From: Candidatus Dormiibacterota bacterium | Lineage (GTDB): Bacteria > Chloroflexota > Dormibacteria > Dormibacterales > Dormibacteraceae | NCBI GenBank assembly: GCA_024280995.1 | Contig: JAMXLM010000043.1 | Location: forward strand, 62,001 to 126,000 | Length of the DNA: 64,000 nt | Direction: 5' to 3' | In this document: positions 36,636-46,849 of the stretch, piece after piece | Layout of the letters: the number at the start of each line of letters is the position of its first letter | How positions within the stretch are numbered: position 1 is the first letter of the stretch | Made by a program: the position numbers and the translations under genes | The notes under the pieces: generated by a model | Database searches by the model: none | What the model was told of the DNA's origin: nothing | What the model saw: only the letters and a program-made list of their open reading frames with translations

Positions 36636-37220
36636 ATGCGCTTCAACCTCGAGTTCGTCCGGCTCCTCCCGGGCTGGAAGCGGCCCCTTCTGATCGCCGC
36701 GCCCATCGCAGTGGCGGCCGGCGTGACCGTGGCCGCCTACCTGTACACGACGGCGAACTCTGCTTCGGCGACGCCCGCCCAGACGGTTCCCGACCCTGCG
36801 CTCGACGTACCGGCGGCGCCGGGATTGCTCGTCCACGTCGTCGGCGCCGTCGAGAACCCAGGCCTCTACCGCCTCCCTCGCGGCGACCGGGTATTCGACG
36901 CCATCGCCGCCGCCGGCGGCCTCAGTCCCGATGCCGACCTCTCCAGGCTTCCCGACTACGCCGGACGCCTCAAAGACGGCGAGCAGATCAAGGTCGCCTT
37001 CGCCAAGACCACCTCGGGCACGGTCGTCGTGCGGGTCAACCTCAACCAGGCCACTCTCGAAGAGCTCCTGACAATCCCGGGCTTCACACAGGCATTCGCC
37101 GAGGAGTGCATCGACTACCGCACCAACTTCGGCGGGTTTCAGAACACGCGTGAGCTCGTCGACGTCCTCGGCATGAGCGAGGCCGACTACGTGATCGCCC
37201 GACGGTACGTGACGCTGTGA
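36636..37220 (+). CDS. comEA: competence protein ComEA (SLBB + helix-hairpin-helix)
   Basis: A 194-aa protein: N-terminal TM (about 17-40), an SLBB domain (VHVVGAVENPGLYRLPRGDR), then two helix-hairpin-helix motifs at the C-terminus (NLNQATLEELLTIPGFTQAFAEECIDYR). This matches the membrane-anchored DNA receptor of natural transformation. The GTG at 36630 is an alternative start. A TACCTA box lies 11 nt before the ATG. It is the first gene of comEA-comEC-holA and overlaps comEC by 4 nt. Confidence 0.9.
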   Translation: MRFNLEFVRLLPGWKRPLLIAAPIAVAAGVTVAAYLYTTANSASATPAQTVPDPALDVPAAPGLLVHVVGAVENPGLYRLPRGDRVFDAIAAAGGLSPDADLSRLPDYAGRLKDGEQIKVAFAKTTSGTVVVRVNLNQATLEELLTIPGFTQAFAEECIDYRTNFGGFQNTRELVDVLGMSEADYVIARRYVTL

Positions 37221-39430
37221 CCCGGTATCCCGGGCTGGTCCTCGCTCTCGCGTGGTCGGTTGCGATCGCCGCCGCGGTGGTTCTCTTTCCCGCCCAACCG
37301 GTGCTCGGCGTGGTGGCGATTGGCGCGGCGATCCCGATCGCGGTCACCGCGCTGGTGATGAGGCCCGCGCTCATCGCGCTCGCGCTGGCTGTGGCCCTTC
37401 TCGGCCTTGGTCGCGCGGAGCTTCCACCCATGGATCCGCTCATCCCAGCCCGCGCGCCGGCGTTCGCAGGCCACATCGCGGCCGTCAGCGGGCGAATCGC
37501 CGACGACGTTCAGCCGGCCGCTGCCGGCGGCCAGGCCCTCGTCGAGCCGACGACGATTCTGGTCGGCGCCACCGAGGTCGATCGCATCGGCAATCTCCTC
37601 GTCCGTTGGCGCGGCCCGGCGCTGGCGAACTTCGGCGACCAGATCCAGGCGATCGGCAAGCTGGCGCTCCCACGCGATCTGCCCGACTTCGACCGCCGCG
37701 CCTACCTCGCGCAGCGCAGCGTCTATCTCGAGCTCGAGGCAACGTCGTTTGACGTCGTCCGCGCCGGAGCAGGTCTGCTGGCATTGCCCGCGCTGCTACG
37801 GCAGCGCTGCATCGCCGCACTGGACGCCGCCCTCCCACCACCGCACTCCGCCGTTCTGCTCGGAATCGTGCTCGGCATCAAGCAAGGCATCCCCGCCGAG
37901 CTGCAGCAGGCCCTGATCGCGACCGGATTGATCCATCTGCTCGTGTTGAGCGGCCTCAAGGTCGCCGTCTTCGCGCGCATCGTGAGAGGCGCGCTCGCGC
38001 CCCTCCTCGGTCGCTTCGCAACCTGGCCCGCGCTAGGTCTCATCGCGCTCTACGCCCTGGCGGGCGGAGCAACACCAGCCGCGGTTCGCGCGTCCGCGAT
38101 GGGCGGGCTTGCGCTGGCGGCCGCGCATATCGGACGGCCGACCCACGTGTGGACGTCACTGGCCTTCACAGCCGCGGCCATGCTCGCCTGGCATCCAGAC
38201 CTCGCCTGGAACGTCGGCTTCCAGCTCTCCTTCGCCGGTACCGCCGCGATCATCCTGCTGACCCCGGCGATCGCCCGTCGCGTGGCGTTCCTGCCGCACA
38301 TCATCCGCGAACCCTTCGCGGTGACCTGTGCCGCGCAGATCGGGACCCTGCCGATGATGGCCTCGGACTTTCACGTCCTCTCTCCCGTCGGCCCCATCGC
38401 CAACGCCCTGACCCTGCCGATCCTTCCCGTCCTCGTTGCGGGAGGCCTGTTCCTCACCGCCATCTCCGTCGTCCCGTCACTCGCAGGCCTGGTCGCCTTG
38501 CCCCTCGCGGGTCTGCTCGCTTACGTCGAGCACGTCGCCTACGTCCTCGCCCGGATCCCAGGCGCCGCCATCACCATTCCAGCCTTCCCTTCATGGCTCG
38601 GTCTCGCCTACTACTCGACGCTGGGCCCGGCGATCGCGGGCGCTCACGCCCACGGAACGCGCCGACGCGTTGCGATCGCCGCCGCAGTCATCGCTCCGAC
38701 GCTCATCTCCGCCACCGCGCTGGTCGCATGGGGCAACGCTCCGCCTCAGGCGATCGTTCTGAACGTCGGCGACGGCCAGTCCGTCCTCCTTCGCGGGCCG
38801 CGCGGAACCATCCTGATCGACGGCGGCCCGAGTCCCGCCAAGCTTGCCGACGCCCTCGGGACCCAGCTTCCGCCGTGGCAGCGCCGCCTCGACGCGCTCG
38901 TCATCACCGCGCCCGGGCTCGGCCACGTCGGTGGCCTGGCCTCCTTCGACCGGACGGCGACGACAGTCCTTCTCCCGGACGCGCAGCTCAGCGGATCTGC
39001 CTGGCGCACCGCCGCACTCGAGCAGGTCACACGCCGCGCTTCAGTGCATCGACTGAGGGCCGGCATGACCGTCGAAATCGCCGGGTTCCGGCTGGATGTC
39101 CTTGCCCCGGAGATGGGGGCGCCGGGGGATATCACAGGCGCCGCCGACCTCGCGATCCGCGCGGTCGCGCCAGACGGCCGCTCTTTCTGTGACTTCAGCG
39201 ACCTTGACCTCGACGGCCAGACCATCGCCGCCGCGCGAGTCCGCGACCCGTGCACATATCTCCTCCTTCCGACCGAGGGCAAAAGCACGCTTTCGCCCGA
39301 CCTCGAACGGGTCGCTGTCTCCAGCACCACCCAGCTCATCGCCTCACGAGGCCCTGGCCGGCTGGCCACCGGCTATCCGCCCAACGTGCTGCGCACCGAC
39401 CAGGAGGGCCCCATCGCCTTGCCGCTCTGA
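37217..39430 (+). CDS. comEC: ComEC/Rec2 DNA uptake channel with degenerate beta-lactamase domain
   Basis: A 737-aa polytopic protein. An N-terminal OB-like domain (about 60-190) is followed by the competence TM domain (LLGIVLGIKQGIPAE...LIHLLVLSGLKVA, about 200-500) and a C-terminal metallo-beta-lactamase-like domain (about 510-737). In the latter the HxHxDH metal motif reads APGLGHVGG and later ligands are also changed, so the nuclease activity of classical ComEC is probably lost. Translationally coupled to comEA (4-nt overlap). It would carry ssDNA across the membrane. Confidence 0.9.
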   Translation: MTRYPGLVLALAWSVAIAAAVVLFPAQPVLGVVAIGAAIPIAVTALVMRPALIALALAVALLGLGRAELPPMDPLIPARAPAFAGHIAAVSGRIADDVQPAAAGGQALVEPTTILVGATEVDRIGNLLVRWRGPALANFGDQIQAIGKLALPRDLPDFDRRAYLAQRSVYLELEATSFDVVRAGAGLLALPALLRQRCIAALDAALPPPHSAVLLGIVLGIKQGIPAELQQALIATGLIHLLVLSGLKVAVFARIVRGALAPLLGRFATWPALGLIALYALAGGATPAAVRASAMGGLALAAAHIGRPTHVWTSLAFTAAAMLAWHPDLAWNVGFQLSFAGTAAIILLTPAIARRVAFLPHIIREPFAVTCAAQIGTLPMMASDFHVLSPVGPIANALTLPILPVLVAGGLFLTAISVVPSLAGLVALPLAGLLAYVEHVAYVLARIPGAAITIPAFPSWLGLAYYSTLGPAIAGAHAHGTRRRVAIAAAVIAPTLISATALVAWGNAPPQAIVLNVGDGQSVLLRGPRGTILIDGGPSPAKLADALGTQLPPWQRRLDALVITAPGLGHVGGLASFDRTATTVLLPDAQLSGSAWRTAALEQVTRRASVHRLRAGMTVEIAGFRLDVLAPEMGAPGDITGAADLAIRAVAPDGRSFCDFSDLDLDGQTIAAARVRDPCTYLLLPTEGKSTLSPDLERVAVSSTTQLIASRGPGRLATGYPPNVLRTDQEGPIALPL

Positions 39431-39438
39431 CGATTGCG

Positions 39439-39444
39439 TACGAT
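39439..39444 (+). promoter_or_regulatory. -10-like box TACGAT for holA
   Basis: TACGAT ends 7 nt before the holA ATG at 39452; comEC ends at 39430, so holA may also be read from this box alone. Confidence 0.4.
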
Positions 39445-39451
39445 CCCAAGG

Positions 39452-40492
39452 ATGCCCCGCGCACCGCGAGCCGCGAGCACGAGCACGACCACGCGCACCA
39501 GCACGCGCGCAAGCACCAGCACGCGAACCGGCGCCACCTCAACCCGCGGCGCGGCCGACGTCCTCCTCCTCCACGGCGACGAGCGCTTCCTCATCGACGA
39601 GAAGGCCCGCGCCATCATCGCCTCCTGGACCACCGACCTCGTCTCCGACTTCGGCCTCGAGACGATGGAAGGCGTGGGCCTCACGCCCGCGCGCCTTCAG
39701 GACGCCGTCCTCCAGTCGCCCTTCCTCGACCCCTACCGCGTGGTGTTCGTCCGAACCGTGCCCGTCAACCGCGCCGAGGGCCTCGCGCCCGCGCTCGCCC
39801 AAATCCCGCCGACCACCCGCCTTCTCATAACTACGGCCGGCCGTCTCGGCACGACCAACAAGCTCGCCAAGGCGATCTCCTCCGCCGGCGGCAAGGTGGA
39901 GGAGATGCCCAGGCTCGTCCGGCGCGCCCTCACCGACTGGGCCTCCAGGCGCGCCGTGGAGAAACACGGCCTCACGCCGGCCATCGCCGCCCAGGTGGTG
40001 CGCGTCACCCCGCCCGACCTGAGCGTCATCGACGCCGAGCTCACCAAGCTCGCCGCCTACAAAGCCTCCGGCCCGGACGCGAAGCTCACCCCTGAGGTCA
40101 TCACCGAGCTCCTCGCCGGCGGCCGCGAGGACGAGATCTTCAAGCTCAACGACCACCTCCTGCCGCACCCGACGACCCACGCCTTCGAGATCGCCCGGAA
40201 CCTCACGCGCTCAGGCGTCGGGCCGACGCTCATCGCCTACCGCATGGCGCGCCACGTCGCGCTCGTGCTCCAGGTGAAGGCCCGGCAGGAGCGAGGCGAG
40301 TCCCTCCAGCAGGTCCAGTCCGACCTGCCCGAGCACAGCTTCGTCGTCCAGAAGGCGTTCGACGCCGCAAGGCAGGTCGACGGAGACAGCCTCGAAAGAG
40401 CCCTGCGCCAGATCCGCGACTACGAGTTCGAGGTCAAATCCGGCCAGGTCGACGCCGACCTCGGCCTCGACGTCCTTCTAACCCGGCTCTAG
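39452..40492 (+). CDS. holA: DNA polymerase III delta subunit
   Basis: A 346-aa protein with the three-domain delta fold: LLLHGDERFLIDEKARAII at the start, the LLITTAGRLG sheet, and the C-terminal clamp-loader collar region with ALRQIRDYEFEVKSG. It opens the sliding clamp in the replisome. The first 30 residues are Arg/Ser/Thr-rich low complexity (STSTTTRTSTRAS) from a degenerate CACGAGCACGACC-type repeat and have no counterpart in the family. Two starts (TTG 39434, ATG 39452) are possible; the ATG follows a TACGAT box by 7 nt. Confidence 0.88.
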   Translation: MPRAPRAASTSTTTRTSTRASTSTRTGATSTRGAADVLLLHGDERFLIDEKARAIIASWTTDLVSDFGLETMEGVGLTPARLQDAVLQSPFLDPYRVVFVRTVPVNRAEGLAPALAQIPPTTRLLITTAGRLGTTNKLAKAISSAGGKVEEMPRLVRRALTDWASRRAVEKHGLTPAIAAQVVRVTPPDLSVIDAELTKLAAYKASGPDAKLTPEVITELLAGGREDEIFKLNDHLLPHPTTHAFEIARNLTRSGVGPTLIAYRMARHVALVLQVKARQERGESLQQVQSDLPEHSFVVQKAFDAARQVDGDSLERALRQIRDYEFEVKSGQVDADLGLDVLLTRL

Positions 40493-40504
40493 CCGGCTGA
40501 CCAG

Positions 40505-40873
40505 CTACTTCTTTTTGGCGGGAGAAGAAGAAGCCGAAGAAGAAGCCTTCTTGCCCTTGTCCGCGCGCCCACCCGGCTGAGCAGCCGCACCCGAAGGAGT
40601 CGCCCCCGCCGCCCCGACCTTCGCCAGCCGCCGCGCCAACCGTGACTTCCGCCGCGCCGCGTTGTTGCGGTGCAGGATCCGCTTGGCCGCCGCTCGGTCC
40701 AGGGCCCGAATCGCCTCGACCGTCGACTCCGCGGCGTCCCCGCCCCCCGCCCGAAGGCCCACCCGCGCCTTGGTGATCATCGTCTTCACCTCGGACTTCG
40801 TCGACCGGTTGCGGATCGCCCGCCGCGCGCCCGCGCGCGCCTGCTTCTTCGCCGAAGCCGTGCGCTTAGCCAC
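40505..40873 (-). CDS. rpsT: 30S ribosomal protein S20 with long C-terminal extension
   Basis: A 122-aa protein; the S20 domain (about 1-88) has the RTASAKKQARAGARRAIRN start and KRILHRNNAARRKSRLARRL end. Ordinary S20 ends there at about 85-90 residues. Here about 34 more residues follow, Ala/Gly/Ser/Lys-rich and ending in AKKK. It binds 16S rRNA helix h9/h44. It is convergent with holA, 12 bp apart, and divergent from the carbonic-anhydrase-like gene. Confidence 0.93.
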   Translation of the reverse strand: MAKRTASAKKQARAGARRAIRNRSTKSEVKTMITKARVGLRAGGGDAAESTVEAIRALDRAAAKRILHRNNAARRKSRLARRLAKVGAAGATPSGAAAQPGGRADKGKKASSSASSSPAKKK

Positions 40874-40893
40874 GCGTCATCACCAGCGGGGAG

Positions 40894-40907
40894 TTCGTAA
40901 CCACGAA
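40894..40907. promoter_or_regulatory. TTCGT-N4-ACGAA palindrome between rpsT and the carbonic-anhydrase-like gene
   Basis: A perfect inverted repeat with 5-bp arms in the 53-bp divergent spacer, next to a GATTATAG -10-like stretch for the plus-strand gene. A possible operator; the arms are short, so chance cannot be excluded. The DUF222-HNH promoter has the same half sites in the opposite order (ACGAA-AG-TTCGT). Confidence 0.35.
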
Positions 40908-40926
40908 TCAAGGATTATAGGGGCCC

Positions 40927-41451
40927 GTGGAATTCGAGCTCGGCGGCAAGCGCCCGCGCGTCCACCCCGACGCCTACATCGCCCCGACCGCAGTCCTCAT
41001 CGGTGACGTCGAGATCGAGGCCGAAGCGAGCGTCTGGTTCGGCGCCGTGCTGAGAGGCGATGAGTCGAAGATCACCGTCAAGAGGGGTGCGAACGTCCAG
41101 GACAACGTCGTGATCCACTGCGCCGAAGACCTCCCCACGATCATCGAAGAGAACGTGACGGTCGGCCACTCCGCCCAGCTCGAGGGCTGCGTCGTCGAAA
41201 AAGGCGCGCTCGTCGGCATGGGCGCGACGATGCTGCAGCGCAGCCGCCTCGGCGCCGGCTCGATGCTCGCGGCGGGCGCGGTCCTGGCCGAGGGCGAGCA
41301 AATACCCGCCGGCCACCTCGCCGCCGGCGTGCCCGCGAAGGTGAAGAAGCCGCTGGGAGGCTCGTCGAGCGACTGGGTCGGCACCTCCGCCGGCCACTAT
41401 CAGCGGCGCGCCGTCCGGTATCGCGCGGAGCTGAAACCAGCCGCCGATTGA
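40927..41451 (+). CDS. gamma-carbonic-anhydrase-like hexapeptide protein
   Basis: A 174-aa left-handed beta-helix protein of the YrdA/PaaY class. ASVWFGAVLRGD and GANVQDNVVIHC hold the conserved Arg, Gln and first His; VGHSAQLEGC has the second His, but the third zinc ligand (His in the family LHGC) is Glu here. A C-terminal helix (about 140-174) packs on the prism. Many homologues lack carbonic anhydrase activity. GTG start at 40927, about 8 nt after a GATTAT box. Confidence 0.85.
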   Translation: MEFELGGKRPRVHPDAYIAPTAVLIGDVEIEAEASVWFGAVLRGDESKITVKRGANVQDNVVIHCAEDLPTIIEENVTVGHSAQLEGCVVEKGALVGMGATMLQRSRLGAGSMLAAGAVLAEGEQIPAGHLAAGVPAKVKKPLGGSSSDWVGTSAGHYQRRAVRYRAELKPAAD

Positions 41452-41458
41452 GCTCGAA

Positions 41459-42181
41459 TTGAGGCTCGAGATCCCGGCCCACGCCAAGCTGAACCTCGAC
41501 CTTCACGTCGTCGGCAAGCGCGCCGACGGGTACCACGAGATCCGGACCACGATGCGCACGATCGACCTTCACGACACACTCGATATCTATGCCGGCGGTG
41601 GCTTCTCGGCCGAAGGCATGCACGTCGACACCACCGACAACTCGATCCTGAAAGCCCACATCGCGCTGCAGCGGGCAACACCCAGAAAGATTCCCGCCGG
41701 CTTTCACCTCCACAAGCGCATCCCGCCCGGCTCCGGCATGGGGGGCGCCAGCTCCGACGCCGCCGCGACGCTAGTCGGCCTGAAGAAGATGTACAAGCTC
41801 GACATAGACCTCGAACCGATCGCCGCACAGATCGGCTCCGACGTGCCCTTTTTTCTAAACCCCGCCGGCGCCGCGATCGTCGAAGGCCGCGGCGAGCGCG
41901 TCACGCCCATTCCAACAACGCCGAGTTGGTTCGCCATCGCCTGGCCGGGTATCGAACTCTCGACCAAAGCCGTTTACGACGCGTGGGACGAAGTCAACGG
42001 CCCCGATCTGCGAAAAGCCGCCGAGCACGTCGAGCCACGTCTGAAAGACTTCGCCACGATGCTGGGCGAGGGCTGGCGAATGACCGGCAGCGGCTCCGCC
42101 TTCTTCAAGCAAGCCGAAACAGAAAACGAAGCCAGGGTCGCCATCCGCGGCCTGGACTGCTGGACCTGCGTTACCCAATGA
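41459..42181 (+). CDS. ispE: 4-diphosphocytidyl-2-C-methyl-D-erythritol kinase
   Basis: A 240-aa GHMP kinase that phosphorylates CDP-methylerythritol in the MEP isoprenoid pathway. AHAKLNLDLHVVGKRADGYH is the N-terminal substrate motif; the ATP site is PPGSGMGGASSDAAA; and MTGSGSAFFKQ is the C-terminal motif 3. It is shorter than most (280-300 aa) mainly through a compact C-terminus. The start is TTG at 41459. It lies 7 nt past the previous stop and 4 nt before murT. Confidence 0.93.
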   Translation: MRLEIPAHAKLNLDLHVVGKRADGYHEIRTTMRTIDLHDTLDIYAGGGFSAEGMHVDTTDNSILKAHIALQRATPRKIPAGFHLHKRIPPGSGMGGASSDAAATLVGLKKMYKLDIDLEPIAAQIGSDVPFFLNPAGAAIVEGRGERVTPIPTTPSWFAIAWPGIELSTKAVYDAWDEVNGPDLRKAAEHVEPRLKDFATMLGEGWRMTGSGSAFFKQAETENEARVAIRGLDCWTCVTQ

Positions 42182-42185
42182 ACGA

Positions 42186-43559
42186 ATGAACGCCCGCAAG
42201 ACCGCCGCCGTGCTCGCCGGCAAGGCCACTGGCGCCCTCAGCCGCGTCACCCGCCGCGGTGGCGGCACGACGCTGCCGGGCGACGTCGCGCGAGCCATCG
42301 ACCCGCGCATCCTCACCCGGCTCACCGGCGACCTCACCCAGGGGTCGGTCGTCATCACCGGCACCAACGGCAAGACCACGACCTCACGATTGATCACGCA
42401 CCTCCTCGAGGGGACCGGGAAAAAGGTCGTCAGCAACCGCGCCGGCGCCAACCTCATCTTCGGCGTCACCGCCGCCGCCCTCGACAGGGCGGGCGCCGAT
42501 GGAAAACTCCGCGCCGATTGGGGCGTGTTCGAGATCGACGAGGCGAGCCTGCCGAGAGCGACCAGGGAGATCCGGCCGAAGGCCACGCTCGTGCTCAACC
42601 TCTTCCGCGACCAGCTCGATCGTTATGGCGAGCTCGAATCCATCGCCCGCAAGATCGAGAAGGCGCTGAGCACGCAGAGCACCGACGACGCTCGCGTCAT
42701 CCTCAACGCCGACGATCCCCGCGTGGCCGAGATCGGCCTCAACCTGCCCAACAAGCCGACCTGGTTCGGCATCGACGACGAAGCGGTCGCGGCCAGACAG
42801 CTGCCGCACGCGGCCGACGCCCGCACCTGCCCGCGCTGCGGCTCGAGCCTCATCTTCGACGCGGTCTATGTCGGACACGACGGCGTCTATCGCTGCCCGA
42901 ACAACGATTTCGAAAGACCGATCCCCGACATCACGGCGAGCAACATCACCCTCGACGGCTTCGACAGCATCGCGATGACCATCAAGGACACCCGCATCGC
43001 GTTGCCCCTCGGCGGGCTCTACAACGTCTACAACGTGCTCGCCGCATACGCGACGGCTTGCGCGCTGAACCTCGATCCGACGTACATCGCGGAACGGATG
43101 AAGACCTTCAAGGCCGCGTTCGGTCGCCAGGAACGTATCGACATGCGCGGTCGCCACCTGATCCTCGTCCTGAGCAAGAACCCGGCGGGGTTCAATGAAA
43201 CCTTGCGAACCGCCGTCGATCTCGCCAATGGCACCAGCTTCGTCATCGGGCTCAACGACCGCAAGGCGGACGGAACCGACGTCAGCTGGATCTGGGACGT
43301 CGACTTCGAGCAGCTCGCCAGGAAGGCCAGGCTTGTGATCCCCGCCGGCAACCGCGCTCCGGACCTCGCGGTGCGCCTCAAGTACGCGGGCATCCCGGCC
43401 GAAAAGCCCCAAACCGACCCCGCGAAGACGATCGACGCGCTCATCGACCACACCAAAGAGGGCGACACCGTGCATCTGCTGTGCACCTACACCGCGATGC
43501 TCGACCTCCGCGCCGAGCTTGCCACCCGCGGCTGGGCGAAACCGTATTGGGAAACATGA
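42186..43559 (+). CDS. murT: lipid II isoglutaminyl synthase, Mur-ligase subunit
   Basis: A 457-aa Mur-ligase-like protein (DUF1727 C-terminus). The P-loop is VITGTNGKTTTSRL, and EIDEASLPR and NLFRDQLDRYGE follow. The zinc-ribbon insert reads CPRCGSSLIF and YRCPNNDFERP: three of the four usual Cys remain, the fourth being Asn. With GatD it amidates the D-Glu of the peptidoglycan stem peptide. Its TGA overlaps the gatD ATG (ATGA), so the two subunits are coupled. Confidence 0.94.
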   Translation: MNARKTAAVLAGKATGALSRVTRRGGGTTLPGDVARAIDPRILTRLTGDLTQGSVVITGTNGKTTTSRLITHLLEGTGKKVVSNRAGANLIFGVTAAALDRAGADGKLRADWGVFEIDEASLPRATREIRPKATLVLNLFRDQLDRYGELESIARKIEKALSTQSTDDARVILNADDPRVAEIGLNLPNKPTWFGIDDEAVAARQLPHAADARTCPRCGSSLIFDAVYVGHDGVYRCPNNDFERPIPDITASNITLDGFDSIAMTIKDTRIALPLGGLYNVYNVLAAYATACALNLDPTYIAERMKTFKAAFGRQERIDMRGRHLILVLSKNPAGFNETLRTAVDLANGTSFVIGLNDRKADGTDVSWIWDVDFEQLARKARLVIPAGNRAPDLAVRLKYAGIPAEKPQTDPAKTIDALIDHTKEGDTVHLLCTYTAMLDLRAELATRGWAKPYWET

Positions 43560-44210
43560 GCGCCAGATCAAGGTTCACAGTCGGCTGGCTGTATCCCGAC
43601 CTCATGAACATCTATGGCGACCGCGGCAACATCCTCACGCTGCTCAAGCGTGCGGAGTGGCATGGACTCGAGCCGCGGCTCACGCAGATCGAACGCGGCC
43701 CCACCACGGACCTGGACGGCGTCGACCTCTTCTTCTTCGGCGGCGGCCAGGACCGCGAGCAGTCGCTCATCTACGACGACCTCAAGGAGCACAAGCAGCA
43801 CGCCCTCGAAAACGCTTCACAAACCGGCGCTCAGATCCTCGCCGTCTGCGGTGGCTACCAGCTCCTCGGCCACTACTACGTCACCGCCGACGGCGAGAAG
43901 CTGAACGGCATCGGCCTCCTCGACGTCACCACGCAGGCGGGCAAGAGGCGCGCGATCGGCGACGTCGTCGTCGAATCAAACGCCGACCTGAAGCTCACCC
44001 CGAGGACGCTCGTCGGTTTCGAGAACCACAGCGGCCGGACCTTTCTCGGCGCAAAAGCCAAACCGCTCGGAAAGGTCCTGACCGGCAGCGGCAACAACGG
44101 CGACGACCGCACCGAGGGCGTCGTGCAGGAGAACATCATCGGCACCTACCTGCACGGCAGCCTGCTGCCGAAGAACCCCCACCTCGCGGACTACTTGATC
44201 CGCAAGGCCC

Positions 44211-46721
<2,511 letters not shown>

Positions 46722-46731
46722 CAAGACCGTG

Positions 46732-46737
46732 ATGCTA
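46732..46737 (-). promoter_or_regulatory. -10-like box TAGCAT for lon
   Basis: TAGCAT on the minus strand, 10 nt before the lon ATG. The same hexamer precedes the M20 peptidase start. Confidence 0.45.
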
Positions 46738-46752
46738 CGCCGTGGGAGAGTT

Positions 46753-46848
46753 CCTCCCCACGCAGTGGGGCATGCAGTAAGTCGAAGGCGCGCTCGGCGC
46801 GCCGTCCTTGCCGCGCGTGGCGCGCAGGTGGCGCGAAGCGCCGGAGGG
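46753..46848. repeat. REP-like element interrupted by about 55 bp
   Basis: Left half CCTCCCCAC-GCA-GTGGGG (46753-46770) and right half AGGTGGCGC-GAA-GCGCCGGAGGGG (46826-46848) match the two hairpins of the element at 10191 and 52455, but they are separated by GC-rich sequence with its own inverted repeats. It sits between lon and the convergent end of a lipoprotein gene, whose stop overlaps the right end. Confidence 0.65.
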
Positions 46849-46849
46849 G

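Noticed and set aside
39452-39545. CRISPR-like array in the repeated CACGAGCACG stretch of holA
   Set aside because: The units are short, imperfect and coding; no spacers of constant length.
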